A stretch of DNA of 64,000 bases from Aquirufa antheringensis (lineage in GTDB: Bacteria > Bacteroidota > Bacteroidia > Cytophagales > Spirosomataceae). Under the pieces are notes generated by a model that ran no database searches, had not been told where the DNA came from, and worked only from the letters and a program-made list of their open reading frames with translations. Position 1 is the stretch's first letter; each line of letters opens with the position of its first letter. A program made the translations under genes and the position numbers. Below, one piece after another: positions 62,446 through 64,000 of this stretch. The DNA lies in contig NZ_SEWZ01000004.1 of assembly GCF_004307425.1 (NCBI RefSeq), positions 372,001 to 436,000 of the forward strand, in the 5' to 3' direction.

Positions 62446-64000
62446 TTATAATTTCAGTATTTTTTCTAATTCAACCTGGTTAATCACTACCGGATATTGT
62501 TGTTTTAATTTCGCTACCCACTCCTTTTCTAAGCGCTCTTGCAAGGCACGAATCACTAGACCTCTTGCCTCTTCAAATGAACGAGAACGCTCAGATTCTA
62601 CTTTCTTTATTTCCACAAAGGCAAATTTACCCGCGGCTTCGTAGTTTTTAGCACCTACAGTCCATTCGACAGCGTCAATCACTGGCGATAGGCCTTTTTT
62701 AAAGTAACCTTCATTTGCTTCTAAACTACCCGGCTTTAGCGCATTAAAACGCTTGACGACATCGTCCATACTAGCCGAAAAGAACCGGAAGGAGACACGC
62801 GCATTCTTTGCTTTCACCGTTTTAGATGCCGCTTTTAAGTTCGCTTCATCTTTCTGGATAATACGCTGAGAAGAAATTCCTTTGGCATTTAAATAAGAAA
62901 CGACCTTATTAATACGCGCTTCAGATAAGCTATCCGCCTCGGAGGCATCGCGGTGGCCAGAAATTTCTACGACGTAGTCGACGTTCTTCGCCATTGTCAC
63001 AAATAATTCGGCTAATAATTTATTCGAAGGCTCCTCTAATTTTGATTCCTTTAAACCAAAGGAAAGATCGGCTAACTTCTTATTCATTGGATAGGGTGAC
63101 TTTTTCAATAAGTCTAAAGCCTCTTTTAACGTCTTCTGAGAATCTGCTACTACTAATTTCGCTTCTACACGAGCAGGCATGACAAACGCTGACTTATTTG
63201 CTAGATAGAATTTCGACTGTGTTAAAGAATCCAAAGACTTCTCAAAAATCTCCTGATCCGTCATTTTACTAAATAAACTCCCCTCCAAAAAATCAGCCAT
63301 TTGCTCTTTAAACGCAGGGTATTTACTTTCTAAATTGGCCTCTTCCGCATTCAACGTTTCCTTCTCAATCAGCTCATCTAAATACGATTGTTCAGAAACG
63401 ACAGGTAAATAACCGAGCGATTTAATACGTCTCTTTTGCTGAGCCTGAACGTGTGTATAAAAATCACCTACCGTATATGTTTTGTCTAAGACCGAAAAAA
63501 TAGGCTCTTGCAAGAAAGGCTCAGATCCCGTTCTTTCCACGTTCATACGCTCAAAAGCGGCCTTCTTTGTGGCTTCTTGCACGATTACCTTATTCTCCAC
63601 GCGAACGCGCTTCATAAAAGCTTGTTTGATTAAACTTTGACGATCCGAATCGGTCAGTACTTTTTGTTTAATGAACTCTGACATATCTTCAAATGTCAAG
63701 AGTGGTTTTTTATCTATCAACTTAAATAGTTGCCAACCTAAATTTGTCCGGATGGGCTTGGAAAGATCTCCTAGACGCTCTAATCCGAATAATGCGTCTT
63801 GCAATTCCTCACTTAAATCAGATGAAAAATACCAACGTCTAATTTCTCCCCCTCGACCTCTTGAATAAGGATCCTCCGAGTAATTTTTACAAACCAATTC
63901 AAAACTTTCTCCCGCCTTTAAATAGGCTTCTACCTGTTCAATTTTCTTTTTAGCCTCTACTTGCAAGGCCGTAGGTGCATCTACGGCAGCAGAAACAATG
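62446..64000 (-). CDS. Parvulin-type PPIase with an internal OmpA-like domain (N-terminus beyond the window)
   Basis: The reading frame is open to the right edge, so the N-terminus is missing; the first ATG-like start inside is not the true one. A parvulin domain is seen first (CKNYSEDPYSRGRGGEIRRW; LGWQLFKLIDKKP). About 300 residues later comes a segment with the OmpA_C signature (VEISGHRDASEADSLSEAR, then VVSYLNAKGISSQRI and ARVSF). A second parvulin-like part ends the protein. It probably folds or anchors envelope proteins next to peptidoglycan. surA-like follows by four nt. Confidence 0.85.
   Translation of the reverse strand, partial: IVSAAVDAPTALQVEAKKKIEQVEAYLKAGESFELVCKNYSEDPYSRGRGGEIRRWYFSSDLSEELQDALFGLERLGDLSKPIRTNLGWQLFKLIDKKPLLTFEDMSEFIKQKVLTDSDRQSLIKQAFMKRVRVENKVIVQEATKKAAFERMNVERTGSEPFLQEPIFSVLDKTYTVGDFYTHVQAQQKRRIKSLGYLPVVSEQSYLDELIEKETLNAEEANLESKYPAFKEQMADFLEGSLFSKMTDQEIFEKSLDSLTQSKFYLANKSAFVMPARVEAKLVVADSQKTLKEALDLLKKSPYPMNKKLADLSFGLKESKLEEPSNKLLAELFVTMAKNVDYVVEISGHRDASEADSLSEARINKVVSYLNAKGISSQRIIQKDEANLKAASKTVKAKNARVSFRFFSASMDDVVKRFNALKPGSLEANEGYFKKGLSPVIDAVEWTVGAKNYEAAGKFAFVEIKKVESERSRSFEEARGLVIRALQERLEKEWVAKLKQQYPVVINQVELEKILKL

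Noticed and set aside
1-64000. Mobile elements, prophage, tRNA and rRNA genes
   Set aside because: No transposase, integrase, phage structural gene or cloverleaf sequence was seen on either strand by eye; a formal search was not possible.

Overview
The window is 64 kb of a bacterial chromosome of moderate, slightly AT-rich composition. It is dense with genes and carries no insertion sequence, prophage, CRISPR array, tRNA or rRNA that I can see. The gene content points to Bacteroidota, most likely a Cytophagales-type bacterium. The evidence is a hybrid histidine kinase with a periplasmic beta-propeller and an AraC output domain, a DUF2723 membrane protein, a 'putative porin' barrel, a GMC oxidoreductase with a Tat-exported gluconate-dehydrogenase subunit 3, promoters resembling TAnnTTTG, and little Shine-Dalgarno sequence. 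The exact genus is not established here.

Layout: 1-1.5 kb holds a cut GH20 hexosaminidase. 1.6-3.2 kb is amtB plus a PII protein. 3.5-6.8 kb has a CrtA-like carotenoid oxygenase divergent from a vWA/AAA+ pair. 7.0-16.7 kb is one long minus-strand run: lpxK, porin, Gluc-DH subunit 3, GMC oxidoreductase, AddB-like nuclease, SCP2 protein, mnmE. 16.8-18.3 kb holds menC and an acidic protein. 18.3-22.4 kb holds hemF, PBP1A and a degenerate TrpF-like protein. 22.5-31.3 kb holds mnmA, a phosphoesterase, an S1/P1-type zinc hydrolase, the giant hybrid kinase, a GntR regulator and queG. 31.4-33.1 kb is grpE-dnaJ. 33.2-42.3 kb holds a DUF2723 protein, pheS, an OMP, radA, truA and purL. 42.5-47 kb holds a MobA-like transferase, a methyltransferase, three small unknowns and a DAACS symporter. 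47-53.5 kb holds a LolC/E-like permease, rbfA, a membrane protein, rpiB, a LOG protein, PolX and an O6-alkylguanine methyltransferase. 53.6-58.4 kb holds an orphan circularly permuted ATP-grasp, an SnoaL-like protein, a membrane AraC regulator and lysA. 58.4-64 kb holds phoD-like, osmC-like, thyA, surA-like and a 5'-truncated PPIase.

Most genes are housekeeping. The window encodes four tRNA-modification enzymes (MnmE, MnmA, TruA, QueG), envelope construction and folding (LpxK, PBP1A, LolC/E-like, SurA-like, PPIase) and ammonium sensing (AmtB-PII).

The most unusual material lies between genes. Two elements downstream of crtA and of the AAA+ gene share a conserved core, ATGGCCTKCGTCATATT, enclosed by long perfect inverted repeats whose sequences are unrelated to each other. 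Several other hairpins include the gene's own last codons and stop in one arm. Four convergent junctions carry arrays of a CAAAGNN heptamer, often with triloop hairpins; at thyA/surA this forms a perfect 30-bp inverted repeat around a terminator. Several proteins look catalytically altered: PII without Tyr51, PolX without polymerase aspartates, and a TrpF-like protein without its catalytic cysteine.
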